Below the pieces are notes generated by a model. The model did no database searches, was not told where the DNA came from, and saw nothing but the letters and a program-made list of their open reading frames with translations. From the NCBI GenBank assembly GCA_020632595.1, contig JACKFF010000018.1, forward strand, positions 6,256 through 70,255: 64,000 nt of DNA. Reading direction: 5' to 3'. Shown one piece after another: positions 62,172 through 64,000 of this stretch. Both the position numbers and the translations under genes were made by a program. Numbering within the stretch: position 1 is the stretch's first letter; every line of letters begins with the position of its first letter. The stretch comes from Nitrospiraceae bacterium. Its GTDB lineage: Bacteria; Nitrospirota; Nitrospiria; Nitrospirales; UBA8639.

Positions 62172-63896
62172 ATGAAGACCGACATGACCAAAACACCATC
62201 CGAAACAGCCCTTGACCACGTCAAACAATATCACGAGCAGACCAAGCATGAGTTCAACCGGTACGCCCGGTCGCTCGGATACCTGGATTGGGCCAATCAG
62301 CCCAATCCCTTCCGCCGATTCGATGGCGCTCCGCTTGTTGCGCTTCCACACCTCCCACTCGACGAAGACCCGCTGTCTCCACCGTATGAATCCCTCTTTC
62401 ATCCGCCCTCGATCCCCTCTCAATCCATCACCCTCAACACCCTGTCTCGCTTCTTTGAATATGGGTTATCACTCACGGCGTGGAAGCAGTATGGCGAGAC
62501 CCGGTGGGCATTGCGGAGTAATCCTTCCAGCGGCAATCTCCACCCCACCGAGGGTTATCTCTTCACGGGTTCCCTGCCTCACCTTGCACTGGAACCAGGC
62601 CTGTACCACTATGCTCCGAAGGAACATGCCCTTGAACACCGTTGGGCTCTTCCTCCTGGACCCGCCCGATCAATACTTCAAGGCATGCCTTCTGAAGGAT
62701 TTCTGGTAGGCCTCACGTCCGTTCATTGGCGTGAAGCGTGGAAATATGGAGAGCGGGCCTTTCGATACTGCCAACATGATACGGGCCATGCCATCGGCAC
62801 GTTGCGAATTGCCGCGGCGACTTTAGGCTGGAATCTGTTGGTGTTGAGTGGCACCTCAGACGAGACGATCGCACGGCTTTTGGGTCTGACCCGACCGCAG
62901 GATTTCCAACAGGCCGAGCGGGAATACCCGGAATTGCTGGCGGCAGTCTGGCGCAGAAACCTTCAACCCTCTCCCACGCTGAATCTGGCATTCGACGATC
63001 TTCATGATACGGTGCTCACAACCGGAGAATGGAAAGGCACGGCAAACCGTTTGAGCAAAGATGAACCGGTCTTGTGGAACCTGATCGATTCCGTCACGGT
63101 GGCGTCATGGAAATCGACGCAAGAACCCGAACCCATTGCCTTTCATGCTTCAGGTGTTCCCATGAACAAAGGGAAAATGATTAAATCTGAACCCTTGGCT
63201 GGTCACATCATCCATCAACGACGGAGTGCCGTCGCATTTGACGGACGAACCGGCCTCCCCGCCGATCGTTTTTTCACCATGCTGCAACGGATCATGCCAA
63301 GAGGGGACCTGGCTTTACCGGATCGACCCATGCCCTGGGATGCCATCCCCTGGGAACCCACGATTCACCTCATCCTGTTCGTTCATCGAATAGACGGTCT
63401 CCCGCCTGGTCTGTATTGGGTGAATCGAAATCCAGAACACCGGGACCTCATGTTTTTCAAAAGCGCGATGCACGAGCAGTTTGTCTGGTCGACTCCTGAA
63501 GCATGCCCCTCCAATCTTCCGCTCTACCTCCTGGAAGAAGGTAATGCGCAAAATCTGGCCAAACAACTCAGTTGCGGACAGGACATTGCCGGAGACAGTG
63601 CATTTGCGCTTGGAATGGTCGCCGAATTCGACCAGAGCTTAGAAACGTATGGCCCATGGTTTTATAAACGGTTGTTTTGGGAAACCGGATTGATTGGCCA
63701 AGTGCTCTACCTGGAGGCCGAAGCGGCTGAGATCCGGTCAACGGGAATCGGCTGTTTTTTTGATGATCCGGTCCATCGGGTGCTCGGCATTCATCCTCAA
63801 ACCACGTGGCAATCACTTTATCATTTCACTGTTGGCGGTCCGCTGGATGATGGTCGTCTTACGACCTTGCCGCCATACGGCCCTCATGTCACATGA
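62172..63896 (+). CDS. SagB/ThcOx-type flavin oxidoreductase (tandem nitroreductase)
   Basis: 574 residues with two nitroreductase-like halves. The first (about 85-290) has SLTAWKQYGETRWALRSNPSSGNLHPTEGYLF and HWREAWKYGERAFRYCQHDTGHAIG, the signature of SagB/ThcOx-type FMN enzymes; the second (about 340-560) has HQRRSAVAFDGRTGL and LYWVNRNPEHRD. In peptide natural-product pathways such enzymes oxidise azolines to azoles, but standalone homologues of unknown function are common. No cyclodehydratase or precursor peptide gene is visible in the window. No good ribosome-binding site precedes the ATG. Confidence 0.88.
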   Translation: MKTDMTKTPSETALDHVKQYHEQTKHEFNRYARSLGYLDWANQPNPFRRFDGAPLVALPHLPLDEDPLSPPYESLFHPPSIPSQSITLNTLSRFFEYGLSLTAWKQYGETRWALRSNPSSGNLHPTEGYLFTGSLPHLALEPGLYHYAPKEHALEHRWALPPGPARSILQGMPSEGFLVGLTSVHWREAWKYGERAFRYCQHDTGHAIGTLRIAAATLGWNLLVLSGTSDETIARLLGLTRPQDFQQAEREYPELLAAVWRRNLQPSPTLNLAFDDLHDTVLTTGEWKGTANRLSKDEPVLWNLIDSVTVASWKSTQEPEPIAFHASGVPMNKGKMIKSEPLAGHIIHQRRSAVAFDGRTGLPADRFFTMLQRIMPRGDLALPDRPMPWDAIPWEPTIHLILFVHRIDGLPPGLYWVNRNPEHRDLMFFKSAMHEQFVWSTPEACPSNLPLYLLEEGNAQNLAKQLSCGQDIAGDSAFALGMVAEFDQSLETYGPWFYKRLFWETGLIGQVLYLEAEAAEIRSTGIGCFFDDPVHRVLGIHPQTTWQSLYHFTVGGPLDDGRLTTLPPYGPHVT

Positions 63897-63907
63897 TGAT
63901 TTTTCCG

Positions 63908-63951
63908 CCCCTCTGTAAAGGGTTTAATTTCCAAGAGGACTTAAAGAGGGG
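63908..63951 (+). terminator. Candidate hairpin downstream of the SagB gene
   Basis: CCCCTCT (63908-63914) pairs with AGAGGGG (63945-63951), with partly pairing sequence between (TAAAG and CTTAAAG). Without a T-run this is only a weak terminator candidate. Confidence 0.35.
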
Positions 63952-64000
63952 GGATTCCCAAATCCTCGATTCCTATTCCTCCCCTTTGTAAGCAACTGTC

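Overview
The window looks like the chromosome of a Gram-negative bacterium of moderate GC content. Supporting evidence is outer-membrane lipoproteins, RND/ABC efflux with TolC-type outer membrane factors, a beta-barrel protein, MreB, and a paired type II topoisomerase. The style of several proteins (SUMF1/FGE-type modules, CHAT and TIR proteins, DUF502, YgiW, and a 'FWGTH' cysteine-rich secreted protein) resembles Nitrospirota (Nitrospira-like). That is recollection of family content, not proof, because there is no rRNA or marker gene here.

Layout. 1-1575: the 5' part of an RND efflux adaptor with its TetR regulator. 2170-7668: a PepSY / response regulator / histidine kinase operon (QseBC-like), an outer-membrane protein and a divergent YgiW-type OB-fold protein, with a large nested hairpin between the last two. 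7961-10714: a DUF502 membrane protein, a small hypothetical and an NAD-dependent epimerase. 10870-22746: a minus-strand block of domains typical of bacterial conflict and cell-death systems: two trypsin-like proteases (one followed by an FGE-sulfatase domain across a frameshift), a membrane-anchored TIR protein, a secreted partner, and a 1855-residue protein with two alpha/beta-hydrolase domains and a CHAT caspase-like domain. 23185-23798: an antitoxin and a VapC-type toxin broken by one stop codon. 23905-28970: a four-gene ABC/HlyD/TolC efflux operon headed by a TetR gene. 29400-31841: Lon protease. 31907-37405: a lipoprotein, DUF898 and M48 membrane proteins, small hypotheticals, a CPBP-like membrane protein and a PAS-like protein. 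37809-39038: an ornithine/diaminopimelate-type decarboxylase. 40101-42279: two secreted cysteine-containing proteins. 42591-46239: hydantoinase/oxoprolinase subunits B and A. 46632-51428: an FG-GAP protein, several small zinc-ribbon or hypothetical proteins and a PQQ-type sugar dehydrogenase. 51436-58878: MreB, an M23 peptidase, and topoisomerase subunits A and B. 59263-61892: a DUF4062/STAND NTPase followed by an FGE-sulfatase domain, again separated by a frameshift. 62172-63896: a SagB-type oxidoreductase.

The most interesting material is the two conflict-type loci (10870-22746 and 59263-61892). They share the FGE-sulfatase module, both carry single-base frameshifts at the join to that module, and both are bordered by the same palindromic repeat family (two stem types, called A and B here). 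The second locus also sits between the real 3' end of the topoisomerase B gene and a diverged second copy of that 3' end. This suggests the locus arrived by insertion next to parE or accompanies a decayed duplicate of it.

Start codons were chosen from ribosome-binding sites and family starts. Several differ from the longest possible reading frame, and this is stated in each entry. No tRNA, rRNA, CRISPR array or transposase was seen.
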